This document shows positions 43,009 through 51,580 of a DNA stretch of 64,000 nucleotides, in pieces. The DNA is from Rhodoflexus caldus. GTDB taxonomy: Bacteria; Bacteroidota; Bacteroidia; Cytophagales; Thermoflexibacteraceae. How positions within the stretch are numbered: the stretch's first letter is position 1; every line of letters begins with the position of its first letter. The stretch covers positions 124,001 to 188,000 of the forward strand of contig NZ_JAJPRF010000006.1 in assembly GCF_021206925.1 (NCBI RefSeq). The letters are read 5' to 3'. The position numbers and the translations under genes were made by a program. The notes beneath the pieces were generated by a model that worked only from the letters and a program-made list of their open reading frames with translations, had not been told where the DNA came from and ran no database searches.

Positions 43009-45357
43009 TTAATTGATTTCCGATTCTAATCTTGCGATGCGGAATCGGGCTTTGGCATAATAACTGCCAAACGGATATTTATTAATGTACGCTTTGTAGG
43101 CTTCCAGAGTATCCTCGGCGCTCGCTTTTTCCCATTCCAAAGTTTCCTGCACTTTTTCTTTTTCCTGCAATTCGCTGATGCGCTCTTTTGCCTGACTTTC
43201 GTATTTAAGCAGCGTTGAGCGGTTCAGATAGTCCTGATATGCCTGAGAAGTATTGGCCGACAGGGCTTGTTGCCAAAAGTCTTCCTCGAACATCTCGGCA
43301 GTGTTTGGGTAGGTTTCTGTTACAGACGCTGCAACTGCGGGTGCAACTGCGGGTGCTTCATAGGCACTCGTATTGGCGGCAGATGTTTCTTCGTGAACGC
43401 CGTTATTGTAAACAGATGCAGGCGTTTCTTCGGCAGGCGGGGTGTAGGTCGCCGTCGTTTCCTCTTCCACGGGAGCGGCGGCATTCCTGATGCGGCTGAT
43501 GCGGTAATAAGCATCTGCAATATGTTCAGAGTCGGAGGTTCGGGAAATGTATTCCATGTAACCCTCTATCGTGTCTTTGCTGAGTGCCTCATTCCAGAGA
43601 GTTTCTTCATCTTTGGGGAGTTCGGCTGAAGGTTGCGGCGCGATTTCCTGCATTTGAGGCTGCGCAACCTCTATTATCGGCTCAAACAAAGACTGTTCTG
43701 CCGGCTGCTCCTCTTGCTGAATGGCAGGGCTTATCTCGGTTGCCGCAGGTGCTTGCCATTGCACGGAAGGCGATGTTTCAACGGGCTTTGCGGGGGTGTA
43801 AATAGGTTCTTGGTGCAGGCTCAACCAATAGTCGGCTTGGTCAATGTATGCCCCGTTGGGAAACAGGCTGCGGTAAAGTTCAACCGCTGCGCGTTGATTG
43901 CTTTGCAGGGCAGCATCCCAAACGAGTGTATCGTAGTGCTGTTGCATTTTCGCGGTCGTCTCCTGCTCTATTCGCGCCGTAAGTTCTTTTTGCAACTGGG
44001 CAACACGTTCGGCAACGGCTGCATCCGCCTTTTGCTGCATTTCTTCCGCTATGCGGGCGCGGACATCGGTTTCAGCTTTTTGTTGCAGATATACCAACAC
44101 ATCTACGTAGCGCTGGCACTCTTGTGCACGGCGTTCGGTTTTTGTGTCGGTATGAATGGTCATGGCTTCGCGATAGGCTTCCAGTGCTTCTACAAATTCA
44201 TAGCGGAAATAATGACTGTCTGCCTTATCAATCAACTCGTGATAGCGCTGCTCGGAGGAGCTGATTTGCAGCCGTTCGGCGTAGAAAGCATCGCCGGGGT
44301 GGTCGCTTACCAAGCGCGCATAGGCGGCTTTTGCTTGGTCGTATTGTTGCAGTTCAAAATAATGATTGGCTAAATCTGCCGTGCAGCGTTCTATTTTTTC
44401 CAGCAAAAACGGCACGGGAATCAACTCAAAAGCGGCCTCATAGGCACGGCGCGCGGCGATATACTGCTTTTGGGCATAAAACTGTTCTGCCTCCTGAAAG
44501 CGGTTGATAAATCGGATATGGGTGGCCGTGTCGTCGTCGTTGGCATAAAGCCCTTGTGCCTGTGAGAAATAGGTGAGAGCAAGGCCAAAATCATGTGCAT
44601 CAAAAGCCTGCCGAGCTTCGGCAAACAGGCGCTGAAACTCTTTGTAGCGCTGGTTAGGGGCTATGGCTATGCCAAGCGTTTGCTTTTTGGCGGCCATCAG
44701 CGGCTCGGGCTGGCGGTTGCGTTGTGCAATTTCGCTGAGTTCCTGACAAATATCTTCCAAGGTAAGCCACTCTTGCGGTTTCATTATGCCTTCCCGCAAA
44801 ATGCGGCTGATTTGCTGCCCCAGTGTTTCGCGTCCTTCTTGCCACGGTTGAGCAATGAGGAACGATTTTTTCAGTTTGGCCGCGTGCCGGTGCAGTTCCT
44901 CGCGTACCGCCTGCATCATATCGGGAGCATCGCCCGAGAAATGGCAATCCAGCACAAAAACCTTGTGTGCGCCCTCCGGCTCGCGGACGATATCGGCCAA
45001 TTCCTGTATGGAAATACCATTTACGTGGATTTGCGCCTGCGTAGAATACGGCAAGGTGATATAAATTTGACCGCGGCGCAAAATGGCTGTGCCTGCAATA
45101 TAAATCAACAGCAAGTCGCCGGCCTGTTCGGCAGCCAAAGCGATTTGCTCTTTAATTCTGATAACATCCGGCTCATTGTTCAGCCAAACGATATCTTCGG
45201 CATGTAAACTGCTAATTAAGTGCTGCCCAATCGCCTGCTGCATCAAGCCTGCCGCAGGCTCGGCCATTGTGTGTACCGTAATATCGCTGTCTTTTGTATA
45301 ACGATTAGTGCTGAGAAGTACTGCTTTGCCGTTTTGTAAGGTTCCGGATTCCATCAT
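43009..45357 (-). CDS. TPR protein with a degenerate caspase-like N-terminal domain
   Basis: This 782-residue cytosolic protein starts with a domain shaped like caspase-family peptidases: GDLLLIYIAGTA (about residues 80-91) and VFVLDCHFSG (133-142) match the usual YFSGHG and LDxCxSG strands. However, the catalytic His is replaced by Thr (T90), and a His stands where the Cys should be (DCHFSG, Cys one place earlier). A TPR region follows (about 255-430), then a Glu/Gln-rich coiled coil, a Pro/Ala/Glu-rich linker and about four 35-residue W..A...T..Y..Y repeats to the end (for example from 695 and 742). The start was placed at the ATG at 45357 to leave 72 bp to the divergent gene; the frame itself extends 21 codons further. 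It is probably a non-catalytic scaffold. Confidence 0.75.
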   Translation of the reverse strand: MMESGTLQNGKAVLLSTNRYTKDSDITVHTMAEPAAGLMQQAIGQHLISSLHAEDIVWLNNEPDVIRIKEQIALAAEQAGDLLLIYIAGTAILRRGQIYITLPYSTQAQIHVNGISIQELADIVREPEGAHKVFVLDCHFSGDAPDMMQAVREELHRHAAKLKKSFLIAQPWQEGRETLGQQISRILREGIMKPQEWLTLEDICQELSEIAQRNRQPEPLMAAKKQTLGIAIAPNQRYKEFQRLFAEARQAFDAHDFGLALTYFSQAQGLYANDDDTATHIRFINRFQEAEQFYAQKQYIAARRAYEAAFELIPVPFLLEKIERCTADLANHYFELQQYDQAKAAYARLVSDHPGDAFYAERLQISSSEQRYHELIDKADSHYFRYEFVEALEAYREAMTIHTDTKTERRAQECQRYVDVLVYLQQKAETDVRARIAEEMQQKADAAVAERVAQLQKELTARIEQETTAKMQQHYDTLVWDAALQSNQRAAVELYRSLFPNGAYIDQADYWLSLHQEPIYTPAKPVETSPSVQWQAPAATEISPAIQQEEQPAEQSLFEPIIEVAQPQMQEIAPQPSAELPKDEETLWNEALSKDTIEGYMEYISRTSDSEHIADAYYRISRIRNAAAPVEEETTATYTPPAEETPASVYNNGVHEETSAANTSAYEAPAVAPAVAASVTETYPNTAEMFEEDFWQQALSANTSQAYQDYLNRSTLLKYESQAKERISELQEKEKVQETLEWEKASAEDTLEAYKAYINKYPFGSYYAKARFRIARLESEIN

Positions 45358-45429
45358 ATTGCAACTGATTAAAGCAATGGTTTTCGCAAAAATTTTGCCT
45401 TGCCGACCAAAATTAAGCATTTTAGCAGC

Positions 45430-46329
45430 ATGAATGGCAAATATTTACTGACAAAAATCGGGCGAAGCATACGTGTTCTGGCGAGAAACTTCATTCGGGA
45501 TGACTGTTTTACACATAGTGCGGCGCTTGCTTACTATACTACTTTTTCATTAGCCCCCATTCTGTTCATTATCGTATCGGTCAGCGGATTCTTTTTTGGG
45601 CAGGAAGCCGCGCAGGGCGAGATTTACCGCAAAACTGCCGACCTGATTGGCGAAGAAGCCGCGCGACTGATTGAATCCATTATTCGCTTTGCCTATTTGG
45701 AAGGAAATAACCCTTGGGCGCTTACCGCCGGTATAGCTACGGTCATCATTGGTGCCACATCGGTATTTTCGGCCATCCACAATTCGCTCAACAGAATATG
45801 GGGTATCAAAACACGCGAACAACTCACCTTCTGGCAACTGCTGCACAAGCGATTTATGGGACTGCTCATTACGTTTGTGATAGGGCTGCTCATTATTGTA
45901 CTGATAATTGCAGAACAAACGCTTACGATTATTTACAGTCATATAGAAAAAATACTGCCCGAACAATTGCAGTTTATCGGCATTTTAACCGACCGAGGTT
46001 TAATATTCAGCATTTTGCTGCTACTGTTTTGGCTTATTTATCAATGGTTGTCCGATGTAAAAATGCGTTGGTCGCATACTTTCTACGGCGCTGTGTTTAC
46101 CACAATTTTTTTTGGTGTCGGGCGTTGGTTAATTGGCATGTACATTGGTTACAGCAGCATTAATCTGATTTACGGAGCTACGGCTTCTTTGGCAGTATTG
46201 TTGGTATGGATTTACTACTCTGCCATTATTTTTCTGATGGGGGCGGAATTTATCAAATCGGTCAGCGATTTTTCAACACGTAACCGACATAAGGCATCTA
46301 TTTCTAATCCAACTCATTCAATCACATGA
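45430..46329 (+). CDS. YihY/BrkB-family inner-membrane protein
   Basis: This 299-residue protein has about six transmembrane helices and the family pattern ALAYYTTFSLAPILFIIVSV near residue 30-50, GATSVFSAIHNSLNRIWGI and YGATASLAVLLVWIYYSAIIFLMGAEF near the end. Members were once named ribonuclease BN, a label now known to be wrong, and are probably transport or envelope proteins of unknown substrate. The start was taken at MNGKYLLTK. The stop overlaps the next ATG by four bases (ATGA). Confidence 0.9.
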   Translation: MNGKYLLTKIGRSIRVLARNFIRDDCFTHSAALAYYTTFSLAPILFIIVSVSGFFFGQEAAQGEIYRKTADLIGEEAARLIESIIRFAYLEGNNPWALTAGIATVIIGATSVFSAIHNSLNRIWGIKTREQLTFWQLLHKRFMGLLITFVIGLLIIVLIIAEQTLTIIYSHIEKILPEQLQFIGILTDRGLIFSILLLLFWLIYQWLSDVKMRWSHTFYGAVFTTIFFGVGRWLIGMYIGYSSINLIYGATASLAVLLVWIYYSAIIFLMGAEFIKSVSDFSTRNRHKASISNPTHSIT

Positions 46330-46931
46330 AAACCATTTTGCACACCGCAGCAACTGCTTTTATTCTGATGTTCAGCAGTTTTACTCCTTCCGGCAACGAG
46401 CCGTGCGATTGCGTGGCGGCTGCTCCGCAACAAAACAACAAACCGCTTTTTATTTGTGAGAACCGCGCCAATCCCGGACAGCCCATCAAGTGCCGTGTGG
46501 AACGGGGCAAAACGACTTACCTGTTCACCAACAAAAAGACCCGCGCCGACCGCTATGAATTTGAAGTTACAGCCACACAGGGCACCAACGCCAACAAGGT
46601 ATTTTTCACCGACTTAGTGATTAAAGACGAGCGCAGCAGCAGCGGCGTTTACAGCGTACTGTTCTACTATGCAACCAACGCAGGTTACATGTGGAAAATC
46701 TCTAAGCCGGACTACCTGCGCGTGTCGTACGATACCAAAAGCAATGAACTTTCTTTTGAAGCCGTAGGTAAAATGAGCAGTTTTTTGGACACTAAGAACG
46801 GTTACGGGCCGGGCGAAGTAGAAAAAACCATGAAAGAACGCTTCAAACAAAAAGGGTTCAGCGAAGAAAACATGATTCGCGCGGCTTCTGCCTATTTCAT
46901 CTTGAACTACACCAAAGCATTCCAGAGTTAA
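46326..46931 (+). CDS. Uncharacterised exported protein
   Basis: I do not recognise this 201-residue protein. It starts with a signal peptide (about residues 4-22). The mature protein has three Cys residues in its first part (CDCVAAA and FICENRA) and a beta-rich body with TYLFTNKKTRADRYEFEV. The C-terminal helix ends FILNYTKAFQS. Its start overlaps the BrkB-family gene by four bases, so the two are translationally coupled and may work together at the envelope. Confidence 0.7.
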   Translation: MKTILHTAATAFILMFSSFTPSGNEPCDCVAAAPQQNNKPLFICENRANPGQPIKCRVERGKTTYLFTNKKTRADRYEFEVTATQGTNANKVFFTDLVIKDERSSSGVYSVLFYYATNAGYMWKISKPDYLRVSYDTKSNELSFEAVGKMSSFLDTKNGYGPGEVEKTMKERFKQKGFSEENMIRAASAYFILNYTKAFQS

Positions 46932-46973
46932 AAAAAACAGGCAAAAAAGTTGGTTTTTTTGGATAAAAAAGTC

Positions 46974-47019
46974 AGCACAGGCCATTTTCGCAAGCATCTG
47001 CGTGCTTGCATGATGTGCT
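46974..47019. repeat. Two-tier inverted repeat between envelope and P450 genes
   Basis: An inner perfect 7-bp stem (46990-46996 with 47003-47009, loop of 6) sits inside an outer 6-bp stem (46974-46979 with 47014-47019). It could end the upstream transcript or control the P450 gene, whose start is 72 bp on. A TGTTTTGCTTG stretch follows but no clean T run. Confidence 0.4.
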
Positions 47020-47090
47020 CTGTTTTGCTTGACTGCTTAGTAACTTTTTTGGCAAACAATCATTAAACTTACGGTAAACTTACTTCCCGT

Positions 47091-48449
47091 ATGATGGAGA
47101 CAATGGTTGCGCCGCCTCGTGTCAAAGGCTTGCCGCTGATTGGCAATGCGATTGACTTTATGAATGACCCGCTGCAATTTCTCGTGTATCACAGCCGCCA
47201 TACCGGGCGCGTTTTTGAGATGCAAATCGGCAGCCGCACCATGACGGTCGTATGGCATCCGTCGGATGTGAAACAGGTGCTGTTGGAAAATGCCAAAAAC
47301 TACGGCAAAAGTGAGGGATACAAGGCGGTGCAACGCATGTTGGGCAACGGCCTGCTCAACAGCGAAGGCGATTTTTGGTTGCGCCAGCGCAAACTAATTC
47401 AGCCGGCTTTCCACCTCTCCAAAATAGCCGGCATGACCAACCTGATGGTCGCCACCTGCGGCAACATCCTGCAACGCTGGGAACAAAAACCGCAAGGCGA
47501 GATAATAGACCTTTCGGCCGAACTGATGCGCATTACGCTGGAAATTGTAACCAATGCACTTTTCAGTACCGATGTCAGCCAAAATGTGCAACAGGTGTAC
47601 GACCACATGGGCGTATTGCTCGAGTATGCCTACTATCGCATCGTTTCGCCTGTCAAACTCCCCGAATACGTGCCTACCCCCGGCGAACTGCGCTTCCGCA
47701 AAGCCCGCCGCGAGTTTGATGACCTCATCTACGGTATCATTGCCAAACGCAAACAGCAACCCTGTCACTACAACGACTTGCTGGACATGCTGCTGGCAAG
47801 CATTGACGAAGACACGAACACAGGCATGACCGAAGAGCAACTGCGCGATGAAATCATAACCTTGTTTATGGCAGGCCATGAAACAAGCGCCAATGCACTG
47901 GCGTGGTGCTTCTACTTGCTGACACAAAGCCCCGAAACAACGGCACGCATACGTGAGGAGATTGCCCGCGTTACGGGCGGACAACCTGTCCATTTTGAAC
48001 ACCTTGGCGAGTTAAAGTTTGTTAATCAGGTCATCCAAGAAACCCTGCGGCTTTACCCGCCCGCATGGGTCATTGGCAGAAAGAGCCTTCACGGCGACAC
48101 CATTGCCGGCTACCACGTTCCGGCCAACCGCACCGTTGTAGTAAGCCCCTATGCAACCCATAGGCATCCCGATTTGTGGGAGAATCCCGACCAATTTAAT
48201 CCCGACCGCTTCGCTTCGGAAGAAGTGAAGAAGATGACGCAGCCGGGCAAATTTCAGTACATTCCGTTTGGCGGAGGCGCGCGTATGTGTATCGGATATA
48301 ATTTTGCGCTGCTGGAAATGCAACTCGTTTTGGCAATGATTTTGCCTCATTATTCCTTAGAGCTGCCTCAAGGCACCAAAGTGCAAACAGAACCGCTGAT
48401 TACACTGCGTCCTAAAAATGGTCTGAAAATGAACATCCGCCGATTGTAA
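47091..48449 (+). CDS. Cytochrome P450
   Basis: This 452-residue soluble haem monooxygenase has all P450 signatures: the I-helix AGHETSANAL, the K-helix ETLRLYPPAW, and the haem loop FGGGARMCIG, which gives C400 as the thiolate ligand. The N terminus lacks a membrane anchor, as in bacterial P450s. Overall it resembles the fatty-acid-hydroxylase type (CYP102-like haem domain), but the substrate cannot be read from sequence. No ferredoxin or reductase gene is adjacent, so electrons must come from elsewhere. Two adjacent ATG codons could serve as start; the first was used. Confidence 0.93.
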   Translation: MMETMVAPPRVKGLPLIGNAIDFMNDPLQFLVYHSRHTGRVFEMQIGSRTMTVVWHPSDVKQVLLENAKNYGKSEGYKAVQRMLGNGLLNSEGDFWLRQRKLIQPAFHLSKIAGMTNLMVATCGNILQRWEQKPQGEIIDLSAELMRITLEIVTNALFSTDVSQNVQQVYDHMGVLLEYAYYRIVSPVKLPEYVPTPGELRFRKARREFDDLIYGIIAKRKQQPCHYNDLLDMLLASIDEDTNTGMTEEQLRDEIITLFMAGHETSANALAWCFYLLTQSPETTARIREEIARVTGGQPVHFEHLGELKFVNQVIQETLRLYPPAWVIGRKSLHGDTIAGYHVPANRTVVVSPYATHRHPDLWENPDQFNPDRFASEEVKKMTQPGKFQYIPFGGGARMCIGYNFALLEMQLVLAMILPHYSLELPQGTKVQTEPLITLRPKNGLKMNIRRL

Positions 48450-48517
48450 CACTACGGTCGTTCATGCGTGCAGGCGAGGCAGCACTAAACGAATGTATTT
48501 TTCAACTCGTCTGACAC

Positions 48518-49588
48518 ATGAAAAAAAACTTTTACACTTTCGCTAAACAATTTGTAGCCCTGCTGCTTGCCGTTTTCCTGCTACAAGGTGCTTCTTTGGC
48601 ACAAGAACCTATTGATGCTGCCATTGCAGGCGAATCGTGGGCTTCCGTAAAAGCCAATAAGGAAGGGCGACTTATTTTACTTTACTACAAAAGCCGTCCG
48701 TTTAACTACTTGGATGACTATGCTCGCCAAACAGGGATTGACTACGAAATGGTCAATTTGTTCATCAACTTTGCCAAGAAAAAGTACGATGTAACCCTCG
48801 AGCCTGTGTGGATAGAACTGGCCGATTATGAGGAGTTAGCATCGTCATTTCCCAATGTGCGAAACGGTGCCATCGGTCTGCCTGCTATTTCCGCCACTCC
48901 CGAAATGGGGCAAATGGCACTGCTCACACGCCCCTACATGCACAACAAATTAGTCGTAGTAACGCATCCAAGCATTCAAAAAGCCGCATCGGAGGCTGCG
49001 TTGAAAGCAGCACTAAAAGAAGCTACTGCGTTTTTCATAGAAAACACACCTGCCGCCGATGAGTTGCAAAAACTGAACAGCGCTCGGCAAACTATTTCGG
49101 TAGCCAACAGCGAAATCCTTGCCGATAAACTTGCTTCTATGGAAAACAGCTACGCCATTATGCCGCTCTACGACTACTTCGTAGCCGTTAAGCGCGGACT
49201 GGAACTGAACCGCCAAGCATTTTTTGAAGTACCGCAGGCCGATGTGGCATGGTGGTTGCCCAAAAAAAGCGATTGGGCAGAACCCATGGCAGAGTTTTTC
49301 ACACATGCCAACTTTGAAGCCAACGCAGCCTTTTTGGTAAAACGCCACTGCACCATAGACGCAGAAGAACTTACCTTGCAGGGCGCTTCCCCCTCGGGCG
49401 AAGAACAAGCCTCAGGCGAAGAAAAACCCATGAGCATGTTTGAGTTCAAAGGCACAAACTCCCACTTTTGGTTTGGGCTGATAGCCGTTGCCATAGTGGT
49501 TGTACTGATTGTAGCCAACCGCAGCATTGCCGCAAGCCGCAAAAAAGCCGCACAGGAATTGGCCATGCGCAAAAAAGCGATGAAGTAA
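48518..49588 (+). CDS. Membrane-anchored solute-binding-like protein
   Basis: This 356-residue protein has a signal peptide (about residues 10-29, SLAQ) and a domain resembling family 3 extracellular solute-binding proteins: LILLYYKSRPFNYLDDYARQ, DYEMVNLFINFAKKKYDVTL and VRNGAIGLPAISATPEMGQ. The C terminus has a transmembrane helix (about 318-337) and a basic cytoplasmic tail. Such anchoring is unusual for a transporter receptor and suggests a signalling or enzyme role. No permease or ATPase genes adjoin. The family assignment is by pattern only. Confidence 0.65.
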   Translation: MKKNFYTFAKQFVALLLAVFLLQGASLAQEPIDAAIAGESWASVKANKEGRLILLYYKSRPFNYLDDYARQTGIDYEMVNLFINFAKKKYDVTLEPVWIELADYEELASSFPNVRNGAIGLPAISATPEMGQMALLTRPYMHNKLVVVTHPSIQKAASEAALKAALKEATAFFIENTPAADELQKLNSARQTISVANSEILADKLASMENSYAIMPLYDYFVAVKRGLELNRQAFFEVPQADVAWWLPKKSDWAEPMAEFFTHANFEANAAFLVKRHCTIDAEELTLQGASPSGEEQASGEEKPMSMFEFKGTNSHFWFGLIAVAIVVVLIVANRSIAASRKKAAQELAMRKKAMK

Positions 49589-49627
49589 CTATTTGCTACC
49601 TTAGCTGCCAACAATTGCTGATGACAA

Positions 49628-50935
49628 ATGATGAAAATTGCACATGTTGGCATTGGTCTGCTGCTGATTGCCGCAGCCTGTACCCCACGCCTGACCACCA
49701 AAAGCATGGAACGGCAAGCCGCGAAAAACAAAAACTACGAGCAAAGTTTTCACGGGCTTGCCGTTTATGACATTGCAGCGGAAAAGTACCTGATTGAGTA
49801 CAACAGCCGCAAGTACTTTACGCCCGCTTCCAACACCAAACTTTTTACGTTCTATGCAGGTTTACAATTGCTGGGCGATAAAATACCTGCCTTGCGCTAC
49901 GTACAACGCGGCGACTCGCTCATTATCTGGGGCACCGGAGACCCTTCACAACTCCACCCACTGCTGAAAAGCCGCGCTGCCATAGATTTCCTGCAACAAG
50001 CCCAAGGCAATATATACTTCTCCCCTGCCAATTTCACTGATGAGCGTTTGGGGCTTGGATGGGCATGGAACGATTATTTGTACGGCTATCAACCCGAAAA
50101 ATCCCCCATGCCGCTGTACGGCAACTACGTACAGTTCATCAAAAAAGACAAACAAGTACAAATAATCCCTGCGTTTTTCGCATCCCTTGCCTCCCCCGAC
50201 AAAGAACTGCTCATTCCCGTTACACGCGGCATGGAAGACAACCTATTCCGCTACAATCCCACAACACTCAAAGAAGAAGAAACGCCTTTCTACACATCGG
50301 CCGAGTTCACCGCAAGGCTTTTAACCGATACCTTGAAAAAGCCTGTGCGGGTAGCCAACATTACACTGCCCGATAGCGGACAGTGGCAAACCGTATGGGG
50401 CATTGCCACCGATGAGTTGTACCGCCCCATGTTGCAGGAAAGTGATAATTTTTTCGCAGAACACATCCTGTTGCTTTGTGCGGGCAACTTGCGCGCCGGC
50501 AGCTTTACGCTCCGCAGCGATAAAGTAATCAATCACCTGCTCAAAAATCAATTAGCCGACCTGAGCGATAAGCCCCGCTGGGTGGACGGCTCCGGGCTTT
50601 CGCGCTACAATCTGTTCACACCGCGCAACTGTGTGGAACTGCTGCAAAAAATTTACAAACAAGTAGCCAAGGATTCCCTCGGAGAACAGCGTTTGTTCAG
50701 TTTACTGCCGCAGGCAGGCAAAAGCGGCACATTGCGCAATGTAAAAGTCTATCCCCCTTCGGTGTATGCCAAAACAGGTTCTTTGAGCAATAACCACAAC
50801 CTGAGCGGATTTTTAATCACACGCAGCGGCAGGCGACTGATTTTTTCTTTCCAGAACAACCATTTTATGATACCGACAGCCACCATCCGCGAGGAAATGG
50901 GAAAAATACTGTGGCAACTCTATGAGCAATACTGA
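49628..50935 (+). CDS. D-alanyl-D-alanine carboxypeptidase/endopeptidase (DacB-type, S13)
   Basis: This 435-residue penicillin-binding protein trims or cleaves peptidoglycan crosslinks. It is a lipoprotein (IAAAC, C18). The catalytic SxxK is S68-N-T-K71 (TPASNTKLF), the DGSGLSRYN segment carries the second motif, and the KTG motif starts at K382 (YAKTGSLSNNHN). It is slightly shorter than E. coli PBP4. The gene starts 39 bp after the solute-binding-like gene on the same strand, so cotranscription is likely. Downstream begins a 645-bp gene-free stretch. Confidence 0.92.
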   Translation: MMKIAHVGIGLLLIAAACTPRLTTKSMERQAAKNKNYEQSFHGLAVYDIAAEKYLIEYNSRKYFTPASNTKLFTFYAGLQLLGDKIPALRYVQRGDSLIIWGTGDPSQLHPLLKSRAAIDFLQQAQGNIYFSPANFTDERLGLGWAWNDYLYGYQPEKSPMPLYGNYVQFIKKDKQVQIIPAFFASLASPDKELLIPVTRGMEDNLFRYNPTTLKEEETPFYTSAEFTARLLTDTLKKPVRVANITLPDSGQWQTVWGIATDELYRPMLQESDNFFAEHILLLCAGNLRAGSFTLRSDKVINHLLKNQLADLSDKPRWVDGSGLSRYNLFTPRNCVELLQKIYKQVAKDSLGEQRLFSLLPQAGKSGTLRNVKVYPPSVYAKTGSLSNNHNLSGFLITRSGRRLIFSFQNNHFMIPTATIREEMGKILWQLYEQY

Positions 50936-50942
50936 AAATTAG

Positions 50943-51026
50943 TTGTTGCAACATGCAATTATGTCCGAAAACGGACAAAAATTGGACAGAATCGGACACT
51001 TATTTTTCGCTTTCATGTTGCAACAA
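50943..51026. promoter_or_regulatory. Paired palindromes with phased GGACA repeats
   Basis: TTGTTGCAACATG (50943-50955) and its exact reverse complement (51014-51026) form a perfect 13-bp inverted repeat; each contains the palindrome TGTTGCAACA. Between them lies a palindrome TGTCCG-AAAA-CGGACA (50962-50977) and two further GGACA boxes, so GGACA occurs at 50973, 50984 and 50994, spaced 11 and 10 bp. This is what a DNA-binding protein array on one face of the helix would look like. The region is not coding and lies 8 bp past the dacB-type gene. Confidence 0.5.
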
Positions 51027-51089
51027 ATATATATTAAATCTGATTATCAGTTAGTTACAGATGTTGGCATCAGATTTGGCACTCAATAA

Positions 51090-51122
51090 TTGAACTTATT
51101 AAGTTTCATCTTAATAGCTTTG
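51090..51122 (+). promoter_or_regulatory. Candidate Bacteroidota promoter for a short transcript
   Basis: TAGCTTTG (51115-51122) fits the -7 consensus TAnnTTTG exactly, and TTG (51090-51092) lies 22 bp upstream, within the reported 17-23 bp range. The predicted start near 51129 and the terminator at 51162-51189 would give an RNA of about 60 nt with no open frame of note. Confidence 0.4.
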
Positions 51123-51161
51123 AATTTATAGGTTGATATGTTTTAATTGTTGTAGCGAAAG

Positions 51162-51189
51162 GCTGCCCTGTTTCAGGGCAGCTTTTTTA
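51162..51189 (+). terminator. Strong terminator in the gene-free stretch
   Basis: A perfect 9-bp G+C-rich stem (51162-51170 with 51174-51182, loop TTT) is followed by six T residues. It is 226 bp past the dacB-type gene, which is far for that gene's own terminator. Confidence 0.88.
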
Positions 51190-51338
51190 TTTTGTTTCCA
51201 GTCCTAACGGAATACCCCCCAATAAGGTTGCAGTCATACCGAAGGAATTTTTAGCCCATGCACACACAAACTTTCACCGATGACCAAATGAACGAACCAC
51301 CCCTACCCAAAAAATCCGCCTGTTAAGGAGGCGTTGCT

Positions 51339-51378
51339 GTTGCACGTCGCCGTTGCACGTCGCTGTTGCATGTTTTGC
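51339..51378. repeat. 13-bp tandem repeat
   Basis: Two units GTTGCACGTCGC[C/T] (51339-51351, 51352-51364) are followed by a degenerate third beginning GTTGCATG (51365). Period 13 bp means the repeats are off the helical turn. No function is evident. Confidence 0.6.
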
Positions 51379-51481
51379 ATTACCACCCATAAGCAACTAC
51401 TTTATTTTCAAATCGGCAAAAATTTTATCAATCCACTCTTGATTATTCACCTGCCAATGAGTAGTATTGCTTGTGAAGGAA

Positions 51482-51491
51482 GGGGGGGGGG
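51482..51491 (+). repeat. Homopolymeric G10 tract
   Basis: Ten G residues in a row lie 89 bp upstream of the methyltransferase start. G tracts of this length are prone to slippage in replication. Confidence 0.85.
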
Positions 51492-51580
51492 AAATACAGA
51501 TGTGGTGAAAACCATATTAGACTTCGCACATTAAGGACATTCCTCATTTGTGCTATTATAAAACCGATAAATAAACTGAA

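Larger units (their letters stand above)
51190..51580. other. Gene-free leader of the methyltransferase island
   Basis: This 391-bp stretch contains the 13-bp tandem repeat at 51339 and the G10 tract at 51482, and presumably the island's promoter. A 67-codon open frame (51334-51534) runs through both features but has no recognisable product. Confidence 0.5.

Noticed and set aside
51076-51092. A sigma-54-like TTGGCAC element
   Set aside because: The -24-type TGGCAC is present, but the -12 GC is missing at the correct spacing.
51334-51534. A 67-codon open frame running through the 13-bp repeats and the G tract
   Set aside because: It has no recognisable product, is Cys-rich only because of the repeat, and lies in a likely regulatory region. 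Not called as a gene.
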